Assembly: GCA_014526335.1 (NCBI GenBank)
Contig: JACTAT010000039.1
Span: 8,405,484-8,469,483, forward strand
Direction: 5' to 3'
From: Chrysaora quinquecirrha
Lineage: Eukaryota; Cnidaria; Scyphozoa; Semaeostomeae; Pelagiidae
DNA length: 64,000 nucleotides
Positions 10,980 to 22,300 of this stretch are shown here, piece after piece; the stretch's first letter is position 1; every line of letters begins with the position of its first letter. A program made the position numbers and the translations under genes. The notes beneath the pieces were generated by a model. That model saw only the letters and a program-made list of their open reading frames with translations, had not been told where the DNA came from and ran no database searches.

Positions 10980-13900
10980 TCATTTCTTTCGCCCAGATGC
11001 ATTTGAAAAGACCTGGCATTTCATAATATTCAATTTGATACTTGGCGACTCACAATAGCGCTGTCTAGAGGACTGGTCGATACAAGAAAATCCACCGCGC
11101 GGAAGCTCATCTTGTCCGTCGCCTGTCAAAGCACGGTGATAACTATTCCGCAAGTTGTCTTTGAGAATTTCCATTAGATACTCGATTATCTTTATATCTT
11201 GTGGCGGAAATCTGAACTGGAAGAACCGTTGAGGGTTGATTTTCATTGCAGGCGAATTTCTTTGTTTTGGTCGGAGTTCGGGCCCCGGCGCCCGAGGTTG
11301 GGTTCCGTTGACTGCGAAAGTTAACGAAAACATGACGAACGCTTGGGTACTGAGTTCGATTTGTGCGCTGTGAAGCGATTCAAGGAAGACGGAGGCGGAC
11401 GGCCAATCTTTATGTTTCTCAAAAATTGTGTTTAAGTATGTGCCTTCGTACGGGGGAGCCGTCAGCGTCGAGTTCTCAAAGTCCAATACTGTAACATATG
11501 GAAAGACGGATTTTGGCACGGGATCTTTCCCCCGGCTTTTCGCCAGACCAACGAGCTTCACAGTCGCTAAACTGAGGATGTGAAACGGTCCGGTTGTCCA
11601 GAATACGACCGAGTTTTTATTACTCGGAAAGCCGGGAATGCAAGGAAGCAGTGATACGATGATACAGTGGACTCTCTGGCGGTTGGTTTTCTCCGCACTG
11701 ATAACAACCGGACGTCCTATCATCAAAGAGTAGACCAAATGGCAGAAAAATGAATAGCGGTTTCTAAGATTCATTAAGGAAATGCCGTGCCGGCTTTTTG
11801 AGTTTTCCGGCGGCGGGTCAAATAGCTCCGGAGAATTTCTTGAGTCTTTGGTCGAATTGCTTGCGTGGTGTCTTGAGTTTGACGTGTTTGAAGAAGAACT
11901 CTTATTAGAATTGTTGGATAAGACTGAATGCTGTTGAATGATTCGAGTAGTTTCAGAGTCGTTGCTCTCGATGCTTTTACTAGCTTTCGGTTTATCGAAC
12001 ATTTTAATAAGGCTTGGACTCCCAGTAGAATCGACGTCATCACTTCCTCTGGACATCTGACGATTCAGAACTGCATTTAAACCTTTTGTCTCTGTGAGTA
12101 AGGGTTGTACACGCTTTGCTGTTCCAGGAAAAGCGTCAACAATGTGGCTAACATCCCTTGAATCCTGAAAACTACTTGAAGGAACTGATATAATAGAAGG
12201 ATCGGAGCCTGTAGAAATTACGGAGGAAACTTCAGGGTCTTTTATCGACAAGTTCTCATCCCCAGACGAACTATGAGCTCCTTGGATAACTTCAAAGCTG
12301 TTATGCCTCGATGAGAAACTAGAAAACGACCACTGAGAGTATGGGTCCCAAGCTTTGTTGAATTCATCAGAAATTATATGCCTTGAAGACATCGATACAA
12401 ATGACTTAGCATCGAAATCAGTGGAATCAACACTTTTATGGGTCTTCCTGCAACTTTTCGTTGCACTGAGAAAAACATCTTTTGATTTTGTTGATATCTG
12501 AGTTGCTTCTCTTTGAATGTCATGTAGTTCCATTGACGATTTGACTCCATGTTTTTTCTCAATTGTTTCATCAAGATATTTGGTTCTTTTTAGCATGAAG
12601 TATGTTTTTTGAAGCAAAGCAAATGCTTCTTGCTTACTAGGACTTGACAGATCTGCAAGGGTTCTCAGCTGGACATCAAATTTACGTCCTGATGTAATGC
12701 CAACACTCCTGGGTTGAAAATTGCTGAATTTTCTGTCAAGTTCTTCAATGCATGGTTTAGTTTCGTCAACCTGAAAGACAAAAGTAATAAGTATCACTCT
12801 AAAGACATACCAAAACAAGGTAGCCAACCAATTTGCAGGTATTTATTTTCATTAACTGACTTAGACCCCCTTTACACGAGAGTAACTTGATCAGCTCTGG
12901 TCCGATCCAGAACCAGTTGTGGCTCAAAAACACCTTTGAAGGTGAAGGTGAAATGGTGTTTTAGCGCCAGTCACTAGGATCTCAGTAGTAGGTTAACTAA
13001 TCGAGACCTCGACCCTGACTGTGACGCTACCGTGGCTGGGCTTGAACCCTGACCACACTGACCTCCTGACACCACGAGTCAGCTGGATTACACCACGACG
13101 CCACAGCACCTTTCATTTACACCGGATCTCTTGGATCCATTTTGGATCTGTTCAGAAGTAAAGCCAGCTCAACAGCTCAACTCTGGCTCTGTTTAGATCT
13201 AGTGTGAATGCTTTGGATCGGATCCAGAGAGACACCAATACAGATCCAATCCGTATTTTCCATACCAGAATCTGTACTCCCCAACTTTCGGTGGAGCTGC
13301 AATGGATAGGGGTCAGACATGCCGATATATATCAGCAATAAACTTTGAGCAAGTCTGTGGTTGAGGTCAGTCAAGGGGCAATGTTAACTGGCATGTGGGG
13401 TGTGGCAAACACCTTCCAAAAACGTCAATTAACAGACATGGATTTTTTCACCTAGGGGTAACTGAGCAGCAAAGAATGCACCCTTTCAGTTACAATGTCT
13501 GCACCAGACCCAGTCACACCCACAAGTTTTCCATATAGTTGTTTTGAGTTGCATGTAACTTACACTTAATAGGCCCTCAAACTGATGACTGTATAGCTCT
13601 CTTTGCTCTGAAAATATATCACTGTTTAGATATGCAGAAATCACATTCTGTAGCTCATTAGAATCCTTCAAAGAGTCTTCGATAGTCTGGAAATTAAACC
13701 CTTTCATATCAAAAGGCAGTTGATAACAAGAACCAATCGGTTTATCGTTCTCGAGTAACTTTCTTCTTGTGTAATCAAGATATTCATGTCTTTTGTGTAG
13801 ATCTTGCAAAAATACCAAGGCATTACCAAATTTGAAGTATGATGAGACCCGTGAGAAATATTCACGGAAATTTGTGAAATTGCTCATGATCTTTGGGTTT

Positions 13901-14292
13901 TGTAGTGTAACATACGCCATGCAGAATGGTCTGACAAACCCACGAGCATGTATATCGTACAGAGTGAAATGATGAACATAGGCGATTGCTCCCTCACTTG
14001 GCTCAACAAGCACCACTTGGGTGTCACCCACTGTTTTGAAGGCTGTCTCTCCTGGCTCCACCCCAGCTTCAAATGAGGAAATGGGGGCTGTGCAATCAAC
14101 AGACATGATTCTAACGGTGAAGGCGTTTTTGTTGAAGCTTCCTCCTCCATCTTCTGGAATTGTCATTAAAGGTCGTGGGCCTTCTAGCTCTGAAAACTCA
14201 GACACCAAAATGAAATCTTCATCGAAATGGCAGCTAGGCCATGGTGAGTCACAACTTTGACTGCCTTCTACAAGGTTTTTTATCAGTTCCAT
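10980..14292 (-). CDS. SMCR8: SMCR8 homologue, 2 exons
   Basis: DENN-family protein that in vertebrates forms the C9orf72-SMCR8-WDR41 complex acting on lysosomes, autophagy and small GTPases. Exon 1 is 14292-13564 (243 codons, donor GTAAGT, phase 0); exon 2 is 12770-10980 with its own stop, giving about 839 residues against about 937 in human. Landmarks: DEDFILVSEFSELEGPRPLMTIP, RIMSVD, AYVHHFTLYDIHARGFVRPFCMAY and LDYTRRKL in exon 1 (longin/uDENN part). A long Ser/Asn-rich low-complexity linker (roughly residues 350-600) leads to a C-terminal DENN part with YSLMIGRPVVIS, FWTTGPFHILSLATVKLVGL and a final segment resembling the vertebrate C-terminus. The human start adds ~40 residues not seen here. 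The single intron contains a SINE. Confidence 0.9.
12944..13118 (-). repeat. tRNA-like SINE in SMCR8 intron
   Basis: Reverse-oriented copy of the family also at 55797-56035, 59519-59700 and 63337-63480. Shared words are GTCGTGGTGTAATCCAGCTG, a B-box-like GGTTCAAGCCCAGCCACGG, and TTAACCTACTACTGAGATCC followed by GGCGCTAAAACACCATTTC. Confidence 0.75.
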
Positions 14293-14586
14293 CGCAAAGT
14301 ATGCGTGTTAGTTAGATTCTATGGTATTATAAATTGATTATAAATTGAAAATAATTCCTGAAAAATAATCATTTCAAACCAATTTTATGATTTTTCATGC
14401 CAAGGCAAGCTCGATGTGACATTTACTTCCCTTCTTGATCCTCTGTACCTGTGAAGGAGCAGGCAGAAGCCTCACCCTCTTTTCGCCACAGGGCGGCAAG
14501 GTTCAGGTCAGGTCTCCATCGGTTGTCAGGAGGACGAGGACTACGACCAGTCGGGTTAGGGTTCCACCACCGAGGTCGGTTTTGGA
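14293..14586. promoter_or_regulatory. Shared divergent promoter region SMCR8 / IFT25
   Basis: Only 294 bases separate the SMCR8 start codon (minus) from the IFT25 start codon (plus), so both promoters must lie in or overlap this segment. The SMCR8 half is AT-rich and the IFT25 half (14440-14586) is GC-richer. No TATA box is obvious. Bidirectional use is inferred from geometry. Confidence 0.6.
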
Positions 14587-15945
14587 ATGTACGACGTTGC
14601 AGCTTCTTCCGCTGGGTGTCGTGTTCTGTCTGCAACTTCAAGAGATGAAAATCATCCAGCAAGTAATATCATTGATGGGTAGGTAAAAGTTGACTCGTGA
14701 CATGATGACAAACAAAACAAGTGGCCTGGTCATTCCAACAGTAATATACTGTAATAATGGCCTTGCTCCAGGCCTATACTTATCTTATAATAGACCAATA
14801 AATTAATTAACTGTTCAATCTTCAATGGATCTATTGATCTCTTGACTTTTCATTACTAATCATTAATCATGATCATGATTAGGGTAGTGATTGATCATCC
14901 ATGATCATGATGATTGTTGATTGATCATGATGATTGTTGATAGATCATGATCATGGCAATGGTAGATCACAATTTTTGTTTGAATAACGATCATGATTCG
15001 TGACAGTGATTATGATTATGATGATGATGATGTAATCATGATCATAATCATAGTTATCACCAGACTAGAATTTGTGTGCCCAAGGCATAAAAAACCATTG
15101 TTTTCCAAACAATGGGGTATTGTTTTCTATTGTTTGGCCAAATATTACTCACCTAAGTGCGTTTGAGGTATGCAAAAACGTTTCCACCCAAACTAGGGAT
15201 GATCATGATGATTATGATAATGTGTATGACAATTGAGATAATAATGTTTATGACGATGACCACCGTTGAAGGTTGGGATAATGATTGACTGATTAACTTA
15301 TTAAGCAATGCTTTTCAGACTAATTTATTTGTAAATTCCATTTGATTACAGATCATCATCAACTTTCTGGTGTACTACTGGTTTATTCCCACATGAATTC
15401 ATACTAACCCTTGAATCAGCTACTAACATAAGATCAATCACTTTGCAATGCTCTGATGGTAAATCTATTTAGCTCTTTTAAATTCCTTTAACTGATTCTT
15501 TGATTCAAATTTTTAGCAAAAAAAACACAATTATTAGGCACAAATTTTTTTAGAGATAGGTTCCCATTTACTAATTTGGCTTTTTCTTGAATGTTTTTAG
15601 TTAAAGACATCATGGTTGAGATAACTGGGGATGATTATATTGATGAATTTGAGCCAATTGCTGAAAAGAGTAAGTCTCTTTAGGTCAACAGTTTTATATT
15701 GTCAAACAATAGACATGCAAACAGTTAGCCAGGTGCAAAAATATGGGACCTGCAAAACCCTTGGAACTAACATAATTATGTTTCTGCGGGCTTGGGTTCT
15801 ACAGATTTGGCTCAAAGTAAATGGCAAAAGTCCTCAACTCGACCCCCCTTCTCTACAGCAGTGTCTTTTATTTTTTAATTTAAAAATTTCATTTCTTTCA
15901 GCATTTCCCCTGAATGCTTCTAGCTTGCAGTATCATGAATTCAAG
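14587..15945 (+). CDS. HSPB11: IFT25/HSPB11 homologue, first four exons
   Basis: IFT25 is a jelly-roll, calcium-binding subunit of the intraflagellar transport B complex, where it pairs with IFT27 in cilia. Exons: 14587-14678, 15352-15458, 15601-15669, 15902-15945, with GT/AG borders and matching phases (2, 1, 1, 0). They encode 104 residues. Exon 1 reads MYDVAASS...LSATSRDENHP...NIIDG and exon 2 STFWCTTGLFPHEFI; both align to the diagnostic IFT25 segments (SSDEKHP, ENIIDG, TFWTTTGMFPQEFI in human). Exon 3 is DDYIDEFEPIAEK and exon 4 LNASSLQYHEFK. Human IFT25 is 144 residues; the last ~40 residues (a YLRFIIxSAFDHFxSVH-type exon) were not located downstream. Start chosen because it matches the family N-terminal length. 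Confidence 0.8.
14820..15070. repeat. ATGATCATGAT-rich palindromic tract in IFT25 intron 1
   Basis: Dense, irregular repetition of TGATCATGA and GATGATGAT words with many self-complementary stretches. Low complexity, non-coding. Confidence 0.7.
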
Positions 15946-17149
15946 GTGAGTTGAAGTGTTTCCCAAATCTATGATTTTTGCAGTCTATGACTTTGCTCCT
16001 TGTTCTTACAAACACTTTTCACCACCACAACACACTAGTCTAGCAGTTAATTGTTAAACGGAGAGAAAGTAGCCTGGGCACAGACTGAAACACGTGTCTT
16101 CCAGAAACATTTGCTTGTCTCTCGCTACAAAGTTTCCGAGGTGGCTAAGCTGGAAGACATCGAGGGGAAATATCACGGGCGAAAATTTCGTGCTCAGCTT
16201 GTCTCCTAGTTTAGCCAGGCCTTAAGTTTTTAAGTTTACACTTGTTAGGTCCTGACCAAGCAATCATTGTTTGTCAAACATTTTAAAGCACACAAAATCA
16301 TGTGAACCGAACAAACATGCAAAAGGCTAGGGATGGATTCAACTCGCGTGATTGTTGCAAGGTCGCCATGGAAACCATTTAATAATAATAATCGGTCTAG
16401 TCGTTAGATACAGTTTGTTCTCGTCACGATTCTACGATTCATTAGCGACCTTCTTGAGGGAAGGAGGGACGTTATTTCGGGAGAGTTCGTTAGATCAGTC
16501 ATCTGTGCCCTCTCCGAGTCCATGGCTTTTAGACATTTCAATTTAACGATTTAACAGCCTCATTTAAAACTTGAGAGCTAACTTAAGTTGATACAATTAA
16601 ACTGTTAGTTTTAGTTTTCGTAAAACAAATTTTCGTTAACCACAGTTTGTAAACAATCCTTATTAAAAATGCAATAAAATAGTCTTTTCGAATTGATTTT
16701 CCTTTGTGAAATTAGTTTAGCTTATATTTATATTGCATATTCATGATGTTTTAGTCATGTAAACATTTGCGTATAACATTTGGGCACCTGTCTTACTATC
16801 TATTAGAATTTCTTCGTTTCTCTACTCTTTTTATCAATATTTGGCTTTATCGTTAAAGTCCATACCTGCCAGGGGGGTGCTACCGTATTTTGGATACTGG
16901 GGACGTTCCACCAAGATGGGTATCCATTTCAGCGGTATTAGTATACGGAACGACATATGGTATCCTTTTTGCATGGTTTTGGCATTAGGAACGATGTTTA
17001 ATTCAAAGAAGTTTAAGGTATGAGAAACGGTTCAGATTGTCCATGTTTTGGCGTAAAGAATGGTATCGATTTTAGTGAAACAATCGGCACTCCTTTCCTA
17101 CAATCGGTGTTATTATTGCCAGTCGGTAGGATCGCCGAAACGTTGGTAG
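15946..17149. other. Region after IFT25 exon 4; MITE remnant
   Basis: 16070-16220 is a degraded MITE related to 27320-27595 (shared TTTCCGAGGTGGCTAA-type core and GTCTCCTAGTTTAGCCAGG end). A C/G-run element start (CCAGGGGGGTGCTACC) lies at 16870 without a clear partner. The missing last exon of IFT25 should lie somewhere downstream, but I did not recognise it. Confidence 0.4.
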
Positions 17150-17560
17150 ACGAACAAGACCTTGGGAGCGAGTGACCGAGCGATTGAACGAGATCAGGCC
17201 TCGGTAAGATCTTATCAGGCTGACACCACTGGCTTCGCGCAAGATTGATTAGACCACGACGCCACACAACCCTGTTTTTTCTCGGCCTGTACGTCTTTTT
17301 AGCGCGACCTGTACGTCTCCAAGCAAATTATTGAACGAAACCCGAACTCGGCAAGCTCCTCACACCACTCAACTTGCGCCAGATTGGTTAGGCCACGACG
17401 CCACACAACCCTGTTTTTGCTCGATCTGTATGTCTTTTTAGTGCGACCTTCGTCCCTAATCAAAGAATTTAACGAGACCCGGCCTCGGTAAGCTCGTGAC
17501 ATCAATCGCTTCGCTTCAGATTGATTAGGCTACGATGCCACACAACCTGTTTTGAGCTCG
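17150..17560 (-). repeat. Three partial SINE copies in a row
   Basis: The block TTAGRCCACGACGCCACACAACC occurs three times (near 17250, 17390 and 17525), each preceded by CTCGGTAAGCTC-like sequence and followed by a CTCGATCTGTA-like stretch. It is the reverse complement of the 5' part of the SINE family at 12944-13118. Spacing of about 130-140 bases suggests tandem duplication. Confidence 0.6.
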
Positions 17561-18263
17561 ATACATTCTTCAACATTTTTCTCTAACTAATCAAAGTCTG
17601 GTCGAGTTCCTCCCCCTGTTTGTACCTGCTACTTCGTAAGCCAGGCTTATGTCGACCTACGATACGATAGAACTAACGCCAACTAGTTGTAACTGCTAAC
17701 TTATGTGTCGACATGTCAACAAATAGTCAGAACTTATAGGATACAGTTGATCGCGGTCGCAAGAGCGCTCAGGTCGACTGCGACTGACGGGAATCAGTTG
17801 TCAACTAATCGCAGAAGTAGAACATGCCCAACAATCTGGAACTGTGCGCCGACTAGTTGCCGTCATTTCCAAAATAACGATCTAAACTTCAAGAAAAGAG
17901 TCAAGGTAGGGAACAGCTATAAACATTATTGTCTATTTGCTACCTTAGCAAGCTCGGAGTGGCGCTGTCAGTCCAGGAAGGTACTTCAGTCTTCGTAGCT
18001 GTGACTGGCCTAGGCATTCTTTTGCTTCTTAATGCCCAAAATATGATACAACAGATTGTTTTTTGATTATTTCCAGCTCAAAAACCTTCCAGAACAGCCC
18101 AGACACGATATACACTTTTTCGGTCGAATGTCTAAAAAACATTCGCGAATGTCTGCAAAACATTCGTCGAATATCCAACGGACAATCACGAGCCCAAGCT
18201 AAGCCTTAAGGGTTCCAACTTGTTCTGATGTGATTTAAGACTTCCCTTGTAGAAATGGTCTAT
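17561..18263. other. Intergenic, nothing recognised
   Basis: No supported gene. Contains a short run of related GAATGT/ACATTCG words (18125-18180) that can form a small hairpin. Confidence 0.3.
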
Positions 18264-18265
18264 TA

Positions 18266-19041
18266 CACGCTTTTTTTTATAAGGAACCTACCTCAAGGAC
18301 TAGTTCTTAAAGTTTCTTTATTTTTGGACCTCTTTTGAGGCAATTGTAGTTCCAAAAGTTCCTTAATAGTTCCTTAATTTTAACTGCGCATCCAGTGGTC
18401 TCAACAATAAAAGAGAGACACTTGCATGTAAGCAGAGCTCGAGAATACTCAAGGAAACATTTGATACATGCTTAACGTACAATTTATGTGGTTTTCGACT
18501 GCAAATGAATGGAACCGGCTTTCTAATTCTTGATTATTTGCAGTGATAAAACTATTCAACAATAAAAAGCTCTTTAGTTATTTTCTCTCTAGTACACGTT
18601 TTTTTTTTTATAAGAACACTGAACTTGAAGAAAGCCATGCAATGTTCTTAACTTTCCCAATTTCAAGGCTCAAAATGTTCTTAAAATTTTCTTAATTTTC
18701 TTGCTTTTTAAAAAGCTGTTGTTTTTGAAGTTAGGTGATAGTTGCTACGAAAAGGGACGCACATGTAAAAATTTCACATATAGTCACAATGATTGATAGT
18801 TCGCCTGTTTTCTAGAGTGAAGAACAGGACAGCGCCACAAGAAAGTAAATTCTAATTTGTTTCTAGCTTCACAAAGCCTTGTAATGTTCTTAGCATGTTC
18901 TTAACTTTTCAGCCTCTGAAGCCTTATGTTCTTATATACTTTGTTCTTATAAAAAAAAAACGTGTAGTATAAGTTCTTTAAATTTTCGGGCCTTCTACAT
19001 GTAGGTTCCTTATAAAGTGGTTCCTTATAAAAAAAAGCGTG
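18266..19041. mobile_element. TA-flanked MITE (outer), interrupted by a second MITE
   Basis: Begins CACGCTTTTTTTTATAAGG and ends with its inverse, ...CCTTATAAAAAAAAGCGTG, flanked by TA on both sides (18264-18265, 19042-19043). A TA duplication fits a Tc1/mariner-type non-autonomous element. Without the nested element the length is about 404 bases, matching the sister copy at 21897-22298 (402). Confidence 0.88.
18595..18964. mobile_element. TA-flanked MITE (inner, nested)
   Basis: 370-base element with termini CACGTTTTTTTTTTATAAGAAC and the inverse, flanked by TA (18593-18594, 18965-18966). It interrupts the outer element. The sister outer copy near 22217 shows the uninterrupted sequence CTCTCTAGTAGTATAAG, an exact empty site. 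Confidence 0.88.
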
Positions 19042-19444
19042 TAAACGTAAAGAAAAAGCCTATCATGAATTTAAAGACTAGTCAGATTTTCAGTAGCTTT
19101 TGAACAATTATTCCTTTCGCAAACGCTAAATAATTTCGATGTCTTTTTTGCTTAACTGTAAACTTAGTACGAAATTATAACTGGTTGAAAATAAATGTCA
19201 TACAGAGTAGATAATGCAGACCAGATTGAGTTTCTCACGAATGGACCTACTAATCCTGTTAATTAGTCCTTATTTCGTGAGTTTTCTTGGAAATTCGTCA
19301 TAGCAACGTAAATTTGAATCAAAGGATGATCTTGTGCAGCAGTAATTTTTTTTGGTTTTTTCTAGTTTGGGTAACCATGTCATGAAAAATTGAAGGCGCA
19401 TTAGGAGAACCAGCCTTTGCCGGCCTTTGAATTCTTTTGCTCGC

Positions 19445-20880
19445 TGTAGTTCTCTATTGGCAGTAGGCTTTTATTAGCAGCAGGCTTTTATGACAAGAGG
19501 GCGTCTATAAGCATTATTAGCAGTAGGCTTCTATTTGCAGTAGACTCCTAGTAGTAGTAGGCTTCTATTCGCAGTAGGCTTCTGTTAGCAGTAGGCTTCT
19601 ATTAGCAGTAGGCTGCTAATGTCCGTAGGCTTCTATTCGCTGTAACCCTCTATTCGCAGTAATTTATTCGCAGTAGGCTTCTATTCGCAGTAGGCTATTG
19701 GCAGTAGACACCTCTTGGCAGTAGGTTTCTATTCGCAGTAGGCTTCTATTAACAGTAGGCTTCTGCTAGAGGTAGGCCTCTGTTAGCAGTAGGCTTCTAT
19801 TAGCAGTAGGCTTCTATTAGCAGTAGGCTTCTATTAGCAGTAGGCTTCTATTAGCAGTAGGCTTCTATTAACAGTAGGCTTCTATTAGCAGTAGGCTTCT
19901 GTTAGCAGTAGGCTTCTGTTAGCAGTAGGCTTCTATTAGCCGTAGGCTTCTATTAGCAGTAGGCTTCTGTTAGCAGTAGGCTTCTGTTAGCAGTAGGCTT
20001 CTATTAGCCGTAGGCTTCTATTAGCAGTAGGCTTCTATTAACAGTAGGCTTCTATTAGCAGTAGGCTTCTGTTAGCAGTAGGCTTCTGTTAGCAGTAGGC
20101 TTCTATTAGCCGTAGGCTTCTATTAGCAGTAGGCTTCTGTTAGCAGTAGGCTTCTGTTAGCAGTAGGCTTCTATTAGCCGTAGGCCTCTATTAGAAGTAG
20201 GCTTCTATTAGCAGTAGGCTTCTATTAACAGTAGGCTTCTGCTAGAGGTAGGCCTCTGTTAGCAGTAGGCTTCTATTAGCAGTAGGCTTCTATTAACAGT
20301 AGGCTTCTATTAGCAGTAGGCTTCTGTTAGCAGTAGGCTTCTGTTAGCAGTAGGCTTCTATTAGCCGTAGGCTTCTATTAGCAGTAGGCTTCTGTTAGCA
20401 GTAGGCTTCTGTTAGCAGTAGGCTTCTATTAGCCGTAGGCTTCTATTAGCAGTAGGCTTCTATTAGCAGTAGGCTTCTATTAGCAGTGGGCTCCTATTAG
20501 CAGTAGGCTTCTGTTAGCAGTAGGCTTCTATTAGCAATAGGTTTCTATTAGCAGTAGGCCTCTATTAGCAGTAGGCTTCTACTAGCAGTAGGCTTCTGTT
20601 AGCAGTAGGCTTCTATTAGCAGTAGGCTTCTGTTAGCAGTAGCCTTCTATTAGTCGTAGGCTTCTGTTGCAGTAGGCTTCTATTAGCAGTAGGCTTCTAT
20701 TAGCAGTAGGCTGCTATTGTCTGTAGGCTTCTATTCGCAGTAACTTTCTATTTGCAGTAGTTTATTCGCAGTAGGCTTCTATTAGCAGTAGGCTTCTATA
20801 AGCAATAGGCTTCTATAAGCAGTAGGCTTCTGTTCGCAGTAGACTCTTATTGGCAGTAGGCGTCTATTAGCAAAAGGCCC
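19445..20880. repeat. 17-bp minisatellite with higher-order structure
   Basis: About 80 copies of the unit AGCAGTAGGCTTCTATT and variants (GTT, CCG, AAC substitutions). Marked variants recur at distances that are multiples of 17: an AACAG variant at 19870 and 20040 (170 bases, 10 units) and 20295 (255 bases, 15 units). The rare CTGCTAGAGGTAGGCC variant recurs 476 bases apart (28 units). Edges are more diverged than the centre. Confidence 0.95.
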
Positions 20881-21894
20881 TATTAACAGCCGCTATCTTT
20901 TGTTAAATCTGCACTTGTTATTCGGTTTCCATTAGAAATACACTTCCATTTATGAGAAGGCTTTTTTACCAAAAGGCGCAATTTCCGTGGGTTTCTATTA
21001 GCGTAACAGTAGGCTTCTCTGAAAATTTGTCTGGAAATGTACGCTAGAAGCAGCTACGCTTAGCATGTTTCTACTAGTTAAAGGTTGCTAGGGGGTTTCT
21101 AGCTGTTTGAGATCGCTTCTTTTTGCCTATTAGGACGATAGGCTGCTGGTATCCCTTGAAAATGATCGAAATTTTTAGACAAGTTGTGCAAGACGACAAT
21201 CATATCTGTTGTTTTCGAGATTTCGATTTTGTGCAGGTCATTTTGCATGATCGGATCGATGCTTAAAGTCAATCACTATGGCAGGGTTAATGATTAAAAT
21301 CACATCCTTCAAACAGCTGCTTCTCGCATTTATCTTTCTAATGATCATCTCACTTTCATGATAACCAGATGCGTGTAGCATTTTGTCACATGCTTTCGCC
21401 ATATTTTTCACTGACGCAGTATATTTCATGCAGACGTTGGTTGCTATTTCTTCAAGCTCTGCTCTCGGTAATCTATGAAGTTTTTATGAAGTAATTTATA
21501 AAGTTAGAATTTATGAAATTAGAATTTTTATAATTATGGCTGACAATTTGTCGTCCTGAGTTCTACGAGTCAAGTTACTCATAATTCAGACATTTTGAGC
21601 AACTTTGAGGGCTTGCTTTGACTTAAGTTGCTGGTTTAGAGTAGGATGACGCGAATCTGATAAGTTTGGCTGTCAATTGGTAGCGAAGAAGTCTAAAATT
21701 TTTGTTTAAGCTATAGTCATAGTTCCATTGTACTACAAAGAGGTGCAATTCCCTCCTAATCTCGTACAATTTTGCTTGAAATCCTATTGTTTTCATGGAA
21801 ATCCGTTGGAAACCCTTTTGTTTAATAGAAATTCGTACGCCTTTTTTGAAGTGAGGGAGTGAAATGCCCCCTTTTACTACACTTCTTTCAGCTG
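20881..21894. other. Intergenic, nothing recognised
   Basis: No supported gene; only short ORFs without family resemblance. AT-rich with a few direct words (TTATGAAGTAATTTATAAAG region near 21480). Confidence 0.3.
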
Positions 21895-21896
21895 TA

Positions 21897-22298
21897 CACC
21901 CTTTTTTTAATAAGGAACCTACCTCAAGGCCTAGTTCTTAAAGTTCCTTATTTTTGAGCCACTTTTGAGGCAATTGTAGTTCCAAAAGTTCCTTAATAGT
22001 TCCTTAATTTTAACTGCACATACAGTGGTCTTAACAATAAAAGAGAGACATTTGCATGTGAGCAAAGCTCCAGAATACTCAAAGAAACATTGGATACATG
22101 CTTAACGTACAATTTATGTGATTTTCCACTGCAAATGAATGGAACCGGCTTTCTAATTCTTGATTATTTGCAGTGATAAAAGTATTCAACATTCAAAAGT
22201 TCCTTAATAATTTTCTCTCTAGTAGTATAAGTTCTTTAATTTTTCGGGCCTTCTACATGTAGGTTCCTTATAAAGTGGTTTCTTATAAAAAAAGCGTG
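21897..22298. mobile_element. TA-flanked MITE, sister copy
   Basis: Termini CACCCTTTTTTTAATAAGG and ...CTTATAAAAAAAGCGTG, flanked by TA at 21895-21896 and 22299-22300. Internal sequence is collinear with 18266-19041 minus the nested element. A further truncated copy of the right part lies at about 22610-22779. Confidence 0.85.
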
Positions 22299-22300
22299 TA

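Noticed and set aside
14435..14662. Overlapping ORFs of 65-83 codons on both strands upstream of and over IFT25 exon 1
   Set aside because: They arise from the GC-rich 5' region. Only the frame starting at 14587 matches a known family and has a matching splice phase.
16866..17060. Complete C/G-end MITE at 16866
   Set aside because: Only one terminus (CCAGGGGGGTGCTACC) is recognisable; no partner end or duplication found.
19445..20880. Possible CRISPR array because of regular short repeats
   Set aside because: The units are directly contiguous 17-mers without unique spacers, in a eukaryotic sequence.
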